A stretch of DNA of 64,000 bases from Ascaphus truei (GCA_036426205.1 WSYH01000262.1:124001-188000), one strand, 5' to 3'; numbered from the stretch's first letter, positions 10,551 through 22,060 are shown. Numbers and translations: made by a program. Notes: generated by a model not told the origin, from the sequence alone.

Positions 10551-11634
10551 GGACCATGCTAAAATAGGTACAAACTTTGAAAGAGATGAATGACCAGGTA
10601 ACCAGGTGGCACCTCTCACTGCAGCAATTTGCCTTCAGAATACGGTTACCAGATCACCATTGCCAACTTTCTGTTTTGTACTGGCCATGGTATGGCCTGA
10701 AATGAAAATAAACAGTGCTTGAGGGCCGGCATATGTGACCATGAGATGGTTAATGAGTGTGATGCTGGCCTATTAGCACAGCACACTCAGGTACAATGCA
10801 ACAAGAGCTAATCAGCCTCTCTGGGAGAATGCAGCCATGGATGCTCAAGCTTGAAGAGAGACTGCATTTGGAAACTCTGCTGGACTGACTATAGAGCTAT
10901 AGAAAAAATTCAAAAGTAGGAGCACGAACATCGCAAGTTGAATAGCCTTGGGTGCACGGTTACACCCTGCAGGGGTAATCACTGCAAGTTGGTTCTTGTA
11001 AAGGAAATAAAATTAAACTCCACAGGTCTTTTCAATAGCAAAAACAGAGGTTTAATAGTGGACAGGTCGATGTTTTTATCCAAACACGGACCACAGTGAC
11101 AAATAAATGCAGTTTAAATACTGGCAGAGGAAACTTACTAACATCATCAGGTGCAGTGATTAAATAAAAAATGGTGTCAGTTAGTATATTAGAGTACTGA
11201 ACATAGAGTATGGGTGCTGCTACCTAAGATACAGCAATATCCAAGAACCCGTTATTGTGCACTTACCTATAATATTATTATTATTATTATTTTATCAGAG
11301 TAGACAACGACTAGCTAAGGGTATATCACTGTTGTAGCCAGATAAAAGTAAATATAGTCCCATCCACAAGTGTTGATATTTAGTAGTGTTGGTAATTTAA
11401 AAATACTTAATTGGAAAAAATTAAATAAAATAAATGGGGATACATGGACACACTAGAACAATGTACATATAAATAAATAAAAAGATGCAGGCTACCAACT
11501 GAATGCCTGTGTGGCTGTCTATAAATAGAAAGTTTTATTGCCACAGCTACAGTAACACAGTCATATCAGTGCATCTGAGTGGTTCTCAAATGTAATTTAC
11601 ATTGAAGCCCTATCAGGCTATATTGTTTGTTATT
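10551..11634. other. no gene recognised
   Basis: Mixed AT-rich DNA. The part around 10990-11250 resembles old interspersed repeat but has no ends I can define. A short ATT repeat lies near 11270-11290. Confidence 0.4.
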
Positions 11635-12468
11635 GTCAGGTAGTGCTCACCACAAACGAGGCGGGACCATGGTGCTAAGGTGGGAAAGGATATAACGCCA
11701 CCCACAGCCACGAGGGCACGTCTTGAGAGTAGAATGGTCTGAGTGTCCGGGCCGGGGCAGGAGAGGTACGGATAGTAGTGGGTACTGTTAGCCAAGTCCG
11801 GGGTTAGAGAGAGAGACGTAGTCGGATTACCGTAAGCCAAGATCGGGAGCGGAGAGAGTGGAGTAGTCGTATTGCTGTTTGCCAAGGTCGGGATGCCATA
11901 GGTGCGGAGAAGTCGATTGCTGTATGCCAAGGTTGGGATGCCAGAGGTGCGGAGAAGTCAAAGAGGAAGCCGGTTTGGTACACAAGGATGAGACTGCAAG
12001 ACAAGACAGGACTAGGGAGGCAGAGAGTAATGAGAACAACTGGTTCTATGCTCAGCCGACGAGCCAGTGAAACCGTGGAGCATATATAGGTGAGAGGATC
12101 CAATGGCCGGGTAGCAAGGTGGGGGTGTGTGGATGGGCCAGGCTGTGACAGGGATAGGTCCAGAAGGGCTCCCTGGGGAGGAGCTAGAGAGCCCAGTAGT
12201 AAGCCTGCATTTGATTGCAGCATTTCGTCGGGGTAGTGTGCCTTTAAGAGTCTGGAGCGCCTCCGTGTGGCCGTGCCTCTGTGTGGCCGCACCTGCGAGC
12301 GCGTGACCGGGTGCGCGCCCAGAGCCGGCACTATATGGGGAATGCTGGCGTGCGCACGCGCGCCTTGGTGTGGCGGCGATCGGCGTCCTGGAGGGAGGCT
12401 GGTTGCGTGGCGCGGGAGGACCCGGCGAAGTTGCAGGTGCAGCGTGACTCCCCGGCTGTTACAGTACA
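11635..12468 (-). repeat. 3' LTR of the chromovirus
   Basis: A minus-strand purine run (GAAGGGGGGG, 12469-12478) is followed by TGTACTGTAACAG, the expected PPT-LTR junction. The LTR carries about four imperfect ~45-bp tandem repeats between 11800 and 11960, built around TTGGC and CCGCACCT. The far border is placed at TGTC (11635) by the CA rule and is uncertain because no second LTR exists for comparison. Confidence 0.6.
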
Positions 12469-13861
12469 CCCCCCCTTCAGGGGACACCTCCGGGCGTCCA
12501 TGGCATGGTTTTGAGGGATTCCTACGATGGAATGTTTGGACGAGTCGGGGAGCGTGGAGGTGTCGGTGGGGAACCCACGAGCGTTCCTCTGGTCCGAACC
12601 ACCTCCAGTGGACCAGGTACTGTACTCCTCCTCTGGAGATCCTAGAATCCAGGATAGACTGGACCTTGTAATCCTGTTGACCTTGGATCAGAAGGGGGAG
12701 TGGAGGAGAAGTGGTCTTGGAAAAACGAGGACTCTGAAATGCTGGTTTTAGCAAGGACACGTGAAAGACCGGAGCAATCCTCATTTAGGGTGGAAGACGC
12801 AGGCAATACGCCACCGGATTGATCTTCCTAACCACGGGAAAGGGACAGAGGAACTTGGGTGCAAGCTTCATTGTGGAGACTCTTAGCCGTATATTCCTGG
12901 ATGATAGCCACACCCTGTCTCCTGGAGAGAATTCTGGGACCTGGCGTCGATGGCGATCTGCCTGGAGTTTCTGTCTTCCAGTGGCCACTCTTAAGTTCTC
13001 CTGAATCTTCTTCCATAAGTCTTTCAGCCGGGTGATACTTTTGTCAACCGCTGGTACCCCTGAGGATATAGGGGAGGAGGGTAACCAGGATGGGTGAAAC
13101 CCGAATTTTACAAAAAAGGGTGATTCTTGAGTGGAGTCATTACGTAAGGAATTGAGAGCAAACTCGGCCCAAGGCAGCAGATCCACCCAATTATCCTGTG
13201 TATCAGTTATGAAACATCGTAGGTATTGTTCCAGGTTTTGGTTGGCTCTCTCCGTCTGCCCATTGGTTTGTGGGTGGTATCCTGAAGAGAATTGTAACGA
13301 AATGCCCAACTTTAGTGAAAAGGCTCACCAAAATTTTGAAACGAATTGGGAGCCCCTGTCCAAGACGATGGTCGACGGCACTCCATGGAGACGGAAGATT
13401 TCCTGGATGAAAACATCCGCGAGCCTGGGGGAATTCGGAAGACCCCTCAAGGGGACAAGGTGAGTCTGCTTGGAAAAGCGATCAATGACGACAAGGATAG
13501 TATTCATCCCCTTGGAAGTTGGAAGATCCACTATAAAATCCATAGAAATATGGTTCCAAGGCCGATCTGGGATGGGTAATGGAAGAAGAAGACCCGCTGG
13601 TTTGACCCGGGGCACTTTGTTGCGAGCACATATTCCATATGCCTTAACAAATTCCTCCACATCTTTAGACATCCCTGGCCACCAGAAGGTTCGTTGGATG
13701 AGGTCGTTGGTTTTCCGCATCCCTGTGTGTCCTGCCGATTTAGAGGAATGGCACCACTCAAGGACTCTCTTGCGATGTTGCGGTGCGGTGTAGAGCCTAC
13801 CCTCCGGAACCTTGAGCCCCATAGGAGCCTGTGATTGTTCGGATCTTGTCCATGACGTCAA
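12469..13861 (-). pseudogene. chromovirus integrase and chromodomain
   Basis: The minus frame from 13861 has the zinc-binding region (residues ~37-80, CHSSKSAGH, with one usual Cys replaced: YGICARNK), then the catalytic core with Asp in SMDFIVDLP (~108) and in VLDRGSQF (~168). A frame change at about 13315 moves to the frame 13309-12785, which has the third acidic residue in NGQTERANQ. Another change leads to the chromodomain at about 12515-12670 (VQYLVHWRWFGPEERSWVP), whose aromatic residues normally bind methylated histone tails. The sequence then runs into the purine tract. All three catalytic acids are present, but the reading frame is broken twice. Confidence 0.9.
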
Positions 13862-15258
13862 AGGAGTTGGCGGATACGATAAATTTGGATGGAATTATCG
13901 TTTCTAGCTGCTCTTCAGACCTATCCTCTGCAAGGAACTGCCATGACAGGGCATCTGCCTTCAAGTTTTTGGAGCCTGGAACGAAGGAGATGAAATAATT
14001 GAACCGGGAGAAGAATAGCGCCCAGCGGGCTTGTCGGGCGCTCAAGGTTTTTATGGTCCGTGAGACTGGTTATGGGGGTTTCCATACCTTCTAAGGGGTG
14101 TCTCCATTCTTCTAATGCCAACTTGATTGCCAAGAGTTCCCGGTTCCCGACATCATAATTCCGTTCTGCGGAAGAATTTTTTTTGAAAAGGCACATGGGT
14201 GTAATCTGGCAAACGGCGATCTCCTTTGGGACAAGATGGCGCCGGCCCCGACGTCTGAGGCATCCACTTCCAGGGTAAATGGGAGTTTAGGATCTGGGTG
14301 GATGAGGATAGGGGCGGACACGAAAGCCTTCTTGAGAAGATCGAACGCTTGAATGGTGGTTCCGGACCACGATAAGGGATCTGCACCTTTCTTGGTTAGT
14401 GCTGTGATGGGAGATACGGTGGTGGAAAAATTGCGAATGAAGCGACGGTAGTAGTTTGCGAAACCTAGAAAGCGTTGCACGGCTTTAAGGGTGGTCGGCC
14501 GGGGCCAGTCCAGAATAGCCTTCAGTTTTGCTGGATCCATAGTGAACCCGGAGTCAGAGATAATGTATCCCAGGAACACCACGGACGTCAGATGGAATTG
14601 GCATTTCTCCAATTTTGCAAAGAGATGGTTCTCCTGGAGGCGTAACACTACCTGCTGAACGTGTTTAACGTGTTCTTGGGGGGACTTCTAAAAGATTAGG
14701 ATGTCGTCTAAGTAGACGATGAGTAATTTGTTAAGAATGTCCCGGAAGATTTCATTGACGAAGTCCTGAAAGACTGCTGGCGAGTTGCACAGGCCAAACG
14801 GCATGACAAGGTATTCGTAATGGCCGTCATAGGTGTTGAATGCAGTCTTCCACTCGTCCCCCTCACGTATCCTCACCAAATTGTATGCGCCCCGTAAGTC
14901 CAATTTAGAAAAAAATGGTTGCTCCTTGAAGGCGGTCGAAGAGCTCAGAAATAAAAGGCAACGGGTAGCGTTTTTTTCGCGTGATCTTGTTCAAGCCCCG
15001 ATAGTCGATACATGGGCGAAGAGACCCATCCTTCTTCTTTACAAAAAAGAAGCCCGCTCCGACTGGGGAAGAAGATTTTCGGATGAAACCCCTCTCCAAA
15101 TTCTCTGCAATGTAATTGTTCATGGCCTTCGTCTCTGGAAGAGAAAAAAGGGTAGGATCGTCCCCTGGGAAGGACTGCTCTGGGCAGCAGGTCGATAGGA
15201 CAGTCAAAAGGCCGGTGCGGAGGTAGGACCTCGGATCGTGCCTTGTCGAAAACATCAC
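13862..15258 (-). pseudogene. chromovirus reverse transcriptase and RNase H
   Basis: From 15258 downward: N-terminal RT ([20 protein letters not shown]), a frame change near 14905, then [12 protein letters not shown] and the catalytic YLDD box with DDILIF. An in-frame stop follows at about 14687. The thumb and connection continue in the frame 14648-14112 (FLGYIISDSG, FLGFANYYRRF) and lead into RNase H ([12 protein letters not shown], then [10 protein letters not shown] after a frame change near 14190). The domains are in canonical order. The sequence is a decayed copy. Confidence 0.9.
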
Positions 15259-15830
15259 GGAATTCTAGATACACTACGGGCAAGGCGTTGATCTCCTCCG
15301 GCATGGTACGCAAACCTCCTACCCTCTGGGGCAGCCTGGTAGAGGTCTTAGCATATTGAGCACCCCACTGGATGGGTTCCTGGTTAGTCCAGTCGAGGTG
15401 AGGATTATGGAGTTGGAGCCAGGGAAGGCCCAAGATCAGCTCGACTGAAGGAGTGTGAATCACATCGAGGGTAATCGTCTCTGTATGAACACCGGGGGAC
15501 TGCAGTTGAAGCGGCACTGTCTGCAGCGTGATGAAGGCTGGCTGTAATTGTCGACCATCAATGGCCTCCAGGCTGACTGGACTCCTCTTGCAGGTAAGTG
15601 GAATAGTACTCCGTTCTGCGAAGGCTTGATCAATGAAGTTGCCTGCGGAGCCGGAGTCCACAAATGCCAGTGCTTGAGTATGAAACCCCTCTCCAGGCAG
15701 CGTCTCTGGCAGCAGGATCCTGGTGGGAAGGGCATCCTTGATGATGGGGGAGAGGGTCAGTGTTCCCAACGAGACTCCCCGGGAGTTTGTGTCATAGATA
15801 CAAAGGTAGCCACAACAGAATATCCGTAGG
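15259..15830 (-). pseudogene. chromovirus aspartic protease region
   Basis: The minus frame open from 15961 holds AFVDSGSAGNFID, with the DSG catalytic triplet, and ELILGLPWLQLHNP downstream, as in Ty3/Gypsy proteases. It continues into the linker to RT. Residues upstream of about 15830 in the same frame belong to the adjoining LTR, not to Gag, which is missing. Confidence 0.85.
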
Positions 15831-15834
15831 TATT

Positions 15835-17380
15835 TGTCACGGTAACTTGTGACGGGATATAATATACACCAAAATATCTGGGTTGAATTAAATGCGACTA
15901 TGATATAATAAAATAGTTTATTCCTTAAAGAAGGTGAAAACACAGAATATACAAATAACACACATAATATACACTTACTTAGGGGTTGGACAATGAAGCA
16001 ATCAGATACAGGATTGGCAATTCATTCAGGCATCAAGTAACAAGACGAAGTCACAACGAAGACTCAAACGAAGACCAAAACACGAAGACAATGGGTATAG
16101 GGTTTACACTGGTTTACATGGAATTCCAGCCCAATACCTTAACATTGGGTACAAGGCATTGGTTCTCAATTACCTCCACCCAATGACCCCTTGCCAGCTC
16201 ACGTGAGAAGCAAGGTAATACCTGCCCCCTGGGTGGGCATTATTCTAATCAGGGGCTCATTTCCCTAGCCCCCCTCCCAGAAGACTAGCGTCGCCCAGTC
16301 TGCTTGGGACAGGAAAACCTTTGTCCCAAGGTGTGAAACACAACACTTATCACAAGTACCCACGTCCTGCTCTGCTTTGTTCTAGCATACACAAGCAGGG
16401 TGGGGGAACCTTTGATCAGGGGGCTTTTGTAGGCCACTTGTCTCCCCCCTGAGCATTAACATACCATATGGGCTCCAGCCTTCCCGGGCTTTTTCCCAGC
16501 CTTGCAAAACAGTACATTCTTTAATATCTACACATATTAAAATAATCAGTTTGGCTGGGCCAAGCAGGTTGAAACTTGCCAGACACTCATGATGGAGGGG
16601 ACTCTCCATGGTGGCCAAGTTTCAGCTTGCTGTGACCCACCGAACCAGAGATACATAATTACTGTTTTAAAAGCACATTTTCCAAAGTCAATGGCAGAAA
16701 CCCAAACTTTACCATTACCCTGACTCTGTTCTGTTGCCCCGAGAGGGTCGCTATTTGCCATGTAATCCTGCCAGAACTAGGACTACATGGTGGCCGAATC
16801 TCAGCTCTCTAGGTTGAACAGAACCGGAGTTATGGGTTCCAGGTTTCTGCTCATTCTGACTTAGCCGTTTTCACTCGCTGCTTTTACCTCTGCCATTAGA
16901 GTCTATGGTGTGATTCTTATAACGAGCGCGACCGTTTACCGGGGTCATTAACTCTTGGACCCGGTTGGGGTCGTGTGAGGGGGTTCCTAGAGTCTAGAGG
17001 CAAATAGAATCTTATTCCTGGGTGCTCTAGAACCTACGTTTCCCACGCCAATTGAACCTGACCTTGACCGGGGAGTGATCAAAGCTCTCTTTCAGATAAT
17101 GTATCCGCTATTGCGGTCTGCGTTTGGATGACTGCCAACCCGTTCCTGGAGGTCGGCCTCGAAGAATCCCCATTGAAATGAATGGCTCCATTGACTTTCA
17201 ATGGGGAACCGCCGCTCCTCCTCTCGGGCGCCACCTGCAGGTCTTCTATGATAACGGGCCCAAATCACCGGAATCTCCATACGGTTACATGGGGCTGTAA
17301 TGGCGACCTATGGAGAGACTGCAAAATGGAGCCTGCAAAAGCGGGAAAAGGGACAAAGGGCCATAAACACCAAATTAACA
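15835..17380 (-). repeat. probable LTR (~1.55 kb) of another family
   Basis: Read on the minus strand it starts TGTTAATTTGG (17380) and ends CCGTGACA (15835), with AATAAA about 80 bases before the end (near 15910). These are LTR hallmarks. A GTCAC/GTGAC inverted pair sits at the terminus. An imperfect palindrome (CCATTGAAATGAATGG and its inverse) lies near 17174-17208. I could not find a matching target duplication; the L2 insertion adjoining 17381 may have altered that side. Confidence 0.45.
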
Positions 17381-18115
17381 TTGTATTGTATTGTATGTCT
17401 TTATTTATATAGCACCATTAATGTACATAGCGCTTCACAGCAGTAATACACGTGGTAATCAAATAAATAACAGATAATATAAATAACAGATCATGGGAAT
17501 AAGCGCTTTAGACATAAAAGTAACATTAAGGAAGAGGAGTCCCTGCCCCGAGGAGCTTACAGTCTAATTGGTAGGTAGGGAGAACGTACAGAGAAAGTAG
17601 GAGGGACTTTTGGTAAGTGCGTCTGCAGGGGGCCAAGCTTTATGTATCATGTGTTCAGAATATCCACAGTGCTATTCATATGCTTCTTTAAGCAAATGTG
17701 TCTTACGTTGGGTCTTAAAAGTGGATAGAGAGGGTGCTAGTCGGGTACTGAGGGGAAGGGCATTCCAGAGGTGTGGGGCAGTCAGTGAAAAAGGTTTAAG
17801 GCGGGAGAGGGCTTTAGATACAAAGGGGGTAGAAAGAAGACATCCTTGAGAAGAACGCAAGAGTCTGGATGGTGCATAACGAGAAATTAGGGCTGAGATG
17901 TAAGGAGGGGCAGAAGAGTGTAAAGCTTTAAAAGTGAGGAGAAGAATGGAGTGTGAGATGCGGGATTTGATCGGAAGCCAGGAAAGGGATTTCATGAGGG
18001 GAGATGCTGAGACAGATCTCGGAAAGAGTAGAGTGTTTCTGGCAGCAGCGTTTAGGATAGATTGTAGGGGAGACAGGTGAGAGGCAGGAAGGCCGAAGGC
18101 CAAAAGTGCGAACGC
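17381..18115 (-). mobile_element. L2-type LINE, 3' end (5'-truncated)
   Basis: The minus frame 18103-17672 encodes the C-terminus of an L2-type ORF2: SLSWLPIKSRISHSI, LTFKALHSSAPPYI, AAPHLWNALPLS, FKTQRKTHL are characteristic. The 3' UTR on the plus strand includes TTTATATAGCACCATTAATG, like L2/V-SINE tails, and ends in a TTGTA-type pentamer repeat at 17381-17396. Confidence 0.85.
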
Positions 18116-18629
18116 GCACGAATAGTGTAGGGGAGCTATACCCTCCGTTTTTTAAATATTTGCTTTAATAAATTGATTTTTTATTCTCATGACCCTGCTC
18201 TCTGTCTTGCTGTGCGCTGCACTACATTTTTTTGGATATCTCTGGAACTATAACCTGCTGCACGCTGAAGGAGACACAAATTGGGAAAGGATACAGTGAG
18301 TACTGAATTTATTATTTCTATTATGAGGACTATCCCAATGAGGAGAGGAAGGGTATAGCAATCTCACTCAAGCGAATTTCATCAGACCTACCACTGACTT
18401 TCATCTTTATTATTATTCTACTGTGGATTTATATGCCCTATATGTCTGTGTCTCCTGATTTCATATAATGATTATCATCATATTCTGGACCTAGTACTTG
18501 AGTACCTGGACCACTGACACACACACCCTATTGATATATTCGTAGGTATTGCCTTAAAGATTTAACATGTGGTGATTAAATAAACAGTGTATTTGTTAAG
18601 GACTGCATCTCTTTAGAATACAGAGCTAA
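18116..18629. other. no gene recognised
   Basis: AT-rich DNA between the L2 fragment and the coiled-coil ORF. No terminal repeats of a DNA transposon could be found here, although the right-hand neighbour suggests one might be expected. Confidence 0.4.
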
Positions 18630-19475
18630 TCAATAATCAAAGTCCTTACTTGGCATATTTGTAGTGCTTATGCAGATAATTGGATGTACAAGAAAATATA
18701 TTAGAATACTACCTAACTGGACCATCAAATTCTGTATCCCCGCTATGTCAGTCTCTATCTTCTCCATCCGTTGATCCACCTTCTCCATCCGTTGATCCAT
18801 ATTTAGCATGGTCTCTAAAAGAAGATCTATCTTTACCAGCATAGAGTTCCCAGGGATATCGACACTTAACCCATTCAGCATGCGGTCTAACGAGCTGGAT
18901 CTTGTGCATGGGGTACTGTGGACATCTGGGTGGATGGGTGCTAAAGAGGATGAGATGGGGGTTCCCTGGAGAGAAGCGACAGCATCAGCGAAGAGTGATG
19001 GAGGAGGTGACCTTTGGATTTCCGGGAGAGAAGCAGCAGCGTCGTCAAAGAGTGATGGAGAAGGTGACCTTTGGGTTTCCGGGAGAGCAGCGTCAGCGTC
19101 GTGGAAGAGTGATGGAGGAGGTGACCTTTGGATTTCCGGAAGAGCAGTGGCAGCGTCGTGGAAGAGTGATGGAGAAGGTGACCTTTGGATTTCCGGGAGA
19201 GAAGCGGCAGCGTCGTGGAAGAGTGATGGAGAAGGTGACCTTTGGGTTCGGTTGGTTGGCTTCCATTTGTTTTGCTTTGTGTCTATATCAGCAAATTTCT
19301 TCTTGACATAATAAGGCTTCTTAAAAGCCTTAGCCTTTGGAGTCGTCAGAAGGTTTTCTTTATTAGCCTTATCCTTTTGCTTTGGCCTTGGCTTGGAAAC
19401 GGCTTCCGCCTTTCGCTTTTTCGGCACGACAGAAGAGAGTGGGTTCCTGCGTCCATAGAATCGGGATTTATCCAT
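18630..19475 (-). CDS. repeat-rich coiled-coil protein, proposed accessory ORF of a transposon
   Basis: I know no named family for this protein. The frame is open from 19550; I prefer the ATG at 19475 because basic sequence starts there (MDKSRFYGRR). With positions counted from the first ATG at 19550, residues 43-60 contain a nuclear-localisation-like cluster (PKKRKAEAVSKPRPKQK). Residues 103-197 are five 19-residue repeats (consensus RSPSPSLFHDAAASLPEIQ), and residues ~241-275 form a heptad-like coiled coil (NMDQRMEKVDQRMEKIETDIAG). The last ~30 residues are hydrophobic and may be read-through into non-coding sequence after a lost splice site. The coiled-coil part recurs at 61993-62110. The gene points away from a Tc1-like transposase that starts 254 bases beyond the chosen ATG (179 beyond the first one). 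A transposon accessory role is inferred from that arrangement only. Confidence 0.55.
   Translation of the reverse strand: MDKSRFYGRRNPLSSVVPKKRKAEAVSKPRPKQKDKANKENLLTTPKAKAFKKPYYVKKKFADIDTKQNKWKPTNRTQRSPSPSLFHDAAASLPEIQRSPSPSLFHDAATALPEIQRSPPPSLFHDADAALPETQRSPSPSLFDDAAASLPEIQRSPPPSLFADAVASLQGTPISSSLAPIHPDVHSTPCTRSSSLDRMLNGLSVDIPGNSMLVKIDLLLETMLNMDQRMEKVDQRMEKIETDIAGIQNLMVQLGSILIYFLVHPIICISTTNMPSKDFDY
18960..19244 (-). repeat. five 57-bp coding tandem repeats
   Basis: In-frame 57-bp units encode five copies of a 19-residue Ser-Pro rich motif inside the coiled-coil ORF. Units begin at residues 103, 122, 141, 160 and 179. The reading frame is preserved across all units, which argues for past selection or recent expansion. 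Confidence 0.9.
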
Positions 19476-19550
19476 GGAAGCAGATGGCACAATGCAGTAT
19501 CTGGACAAGGGCAAGCTCAGATACAGATCATCGAGTGGGAGGCTATGCAT

Positions 19551-19728
19551 TGTTTGTCACCTTTTATGCATGGCGCTGAGGTGCAGGTGTTAAAAGTGGG
19601 CATACTCTAATGTGACTCATTAAAGCATAAATACACCATCTACTTTGTGGATTCACTGCACATTGAATACACATCGACTAAACATCGAATATACATTTGT
19701 GTGCTTGTATTTCTTTCTACACGCAGCA
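19551..19728. promoter_or_regulatory. short divergent intergenic region, possible bidirectional promoter
   Basis: 178 bp separate the first ATG of the minus-strand coiled-coil ORF (19550) from the ATG of the plus-strand transposase (19729). No clear TATA box is seen; there are repeated CATCGA(A/C) motifs near 19673-19695. The promoter role is inferred only from the head-to-head layout. Confidence 0.3.
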
Positions 19729-21447
19729 ATGCCTGTTAAAAAGATTTCTAAGGATCTCAGCTTGAGAGTAAAGGAGATGTACACAAGAGGACAATGAATT
19801 GCAGATATTCAACGCTGGTTAAGTACTTCTTGCCTCGTTATACCAGCAGCCACCATGAGCTATCATGCACACGGAAAAAACAAAAAAGTCACGAGGACTC
19901 CAATGGTAACTACCGCGTAAGTACTGTAAAGTATTTTGAATACTGTAAACTGTATGTTTTCTGTACCGTGCAGTACTGCAATAGCGCTTTTATTGGTTAG
20001 ATGGCTAATTGTTTTTAACAGAATCATTTCCCTAACAATTATTAGATAAACTGTACTGTACAATTTTTTGTGTGTTACACCTCCTTCCTCTATTATCATA
20101 ATTGCATTCCTACATTCTTATAATCAATTCTATTTGAAAGTGAGTTGCACCTCTTTCCTTAATTATCAGTCACTTCATTATTACTCATTATGACTCACGC
20201 ACTCACAACCCCCTCATTACAGTACACAGTTTACTCACATTCTGACACACACACCCACACACACACATTAAGTACCGTTAATATTATATCTGTTATATAT
20301 ATATATACTGTATGTTATATATATATATCTGTTATACTGTATATATATATTGTTATCGCTGTATATTTATATAACTCTATTCTATATCTATCTATTATTA
20401 TTGTTATCGCTGTATATTTATATAACTATTACATTAGTTATATAACTATTATATTAATACAATTAATTATTGTAATAGAATAATAATAGAATAATAATAA
20501 GAATAATTCTATTATTCTATATTCTATATTATTCTATTACAATATTCAGTCTATATTATTCTATTAATTCTAATTAATTAATACTATTCTATTCTATTAT
20601 TATTCTATATTCTATTATTATTCAATTATTATTATATTATTATATTATATTACAGTAACGTATTGTTGTTTCCTGTAGGGAGACAACTCTTCTGGTAGAC
20701 CAAATAAGTGAAGAGAATGATGAGAAGAGTGCCTTAAGGGTCAAAGACACTCTGCATAAAAATCACACTCTAACCGTATCAGAGACCAGCATCAAGAAGA
20801 TGAGACGCAGAATTGGATGGAAATATGGACGTGTGAGGTTAGTACTAGACAGTACAGGAGGTAAAAGTGTGGTTTAATAAACTGTACTGTGCCTATAAAA
20901 TGATTCCTTGTCATTACAGAGCATACCCTATGATAAGGGACGTAAACAAGATCTAGAGAGTGGTCCAGGCACAGGCATGGATTGACAGTGGCAAAACTTT
21001 TCAGGATTGCATCTTTACTGACGAGTCTACTGTATCGCTGGAGAGATTTGCCACCTTTGCATTCCACAAAAAAGGACGCATATCTATGAAACCGCGTCCA
21101 AAACACCCAGTGAAGATGCATGTGTGGGATGCCATCTCTAGGCATGGACCAGGATGCATCGTCAGTTTTGATGGTACTGTATAATAATGCACAAAGTCAC
21201 ATGCTGTTGCCTTATGCACTGTACTGTACTACTGTAGTATGCATTATTTTGAGCACCTCTCTTTTCTTGTTACAGGAATCATGAATACAGCTTTTTTCCA
21301 AGAGCAAATAGTGCCTGAGATTGTGGAATACATCACACGTGAATTCCCAGATGGTCACCGTTTCCACCAGGACAACGATCCAAAGCACACCGCGTAAACT
21401 GCGCATATTCTTGCCTGAGGTATCAACTGGGTGAAGACGCCAGTGTA
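19729..21447 (+). pseudogene. Tc1-like transposase with at least three GT-AG introns
   Basis: Four blocks join in frame across gaps with splice-site borders. Exon 1 (19729-19916) holds the N-terminal helix-turn-helix (KDLSLRVKEMYTRG). Exon 2 (20679-20837) holds the second DNA-binding part (VSETSIKKMRRRIGWKYGRV). Exon 3 (20920-21173) has FTDEST with the first catalytic Asp and KHPVKMHVWDAISRHG. Exon 4 (21276-21447) has GIMNTAFF and HQDNDPKHTA with the second Asp, then GINWVKTP. Donors are GTAAGT, GTTAGT, GTACTG and GTAAGT; acceptors are CTGTAG, TTACAG and TTACAG. Phases fit at each join. Stops at 19795 (TGA), 20954 (TAG), 21395 (TAA) and 21416 (TGA) kill it. The exon with the third acidic residue (DLNPIE region) is not found; an L1 insertion follows. 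Vertebrate Tc1 elements are normally intronless. Confidence 0.8.
20160..20650. repeat. AT-rich microsatellite inside transposase intron 1
   Basis: Alternating TA, TATT and ATT repeats with a short CACA run near 20245-20268. It lies wholly within the 762-bp gap between transposase exons 1 and 2. Confidence 0.85.
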
Positions 21448-21489
21448 GTAAGTACGGTAACCGTGTCTCATTTTTTCCACTGTTTACTG

Positions 21490-22060
21490 TGTATCTCTTT
21501 TTTTTTTTTTTTAACGTTTTTATTAGGCAGATATAAAATGTACATACAAGGAACGATATGCATAGCCTAATACAGAACATTTTTGTATTTTTGGGGGGGA
21601 AAGGATGGCAAAACCTTTTGCCCGAGGCGGGTGGCCTACCGATAACGGAGAGGCCAAGAAAGAGGGGGGATGAGAAAGAGAGAGAAAAGAGTGGGGGGGG
21701 GGGGGGGGTCTACCCTGGTCGCTGGTGTCGCTTTTGGACGAACTTCGTAGAGGTACTGATTATCAAACGCTTCCTTATCCATATTGCCTTATCTCCTTGT
21801 TTCTTCCTTGGTGAGCTTGACTCGTTCTATATGATTATCCATGGTTCCCAGATTTGATCAAAAGCTATCGTTTTTTGCTTAAGGTGCGCGGTTAGCTTCT
21901 CCATAAGCATTACTTCATTTATCCTGTTTTTTAGCTTAGTCATGGAGGGTGGGAACACTTTCTTCCAGGAGGCTGCAACCTCACATCTTGCCGCTGTGAG
22001 GATGAAGGAGACCAATTTCCTCACTGGACGGTCAATTTTTGCCATTGGAAAAAAATGTGT
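21490..22060 (-). mobile_element. Tx1/L1-type LINE, 3' end
   Basis: The minus frame 22045-21827 (FILTAARCEVAASWK, MTKLKNRINEVMLMEKL, then a tryptophan-rich end) matches the C-terminus of L1/Tx1-group ORF2 proteins. A T run at 21498-21514 on the plus strand is its poly(A) tail. It lies directly after the last visible exon of the Tc1-like transposase and seems to interrupt that element. Confidence 0.7.

Larger units (their letters stand above)
11635..15834 (-). mobile_element. Ty3/Gypsy chromovirus, truncated at its 5' side
   Basis: On the minus strand the order is aspartic protease, reverse transcriptase, RNase H, integrase, chromodomain, purine tract, LTR. This is the Ty3/Gypsy order, and the chromodomain marks a chromovirus. 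The gag region and 5' LTR are absent: the pol homology stops near 15830, where a different LTR begins. Several frame changes and an in-frame stop after the YLDD motif show that it is dead. Confidence 0.92.
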
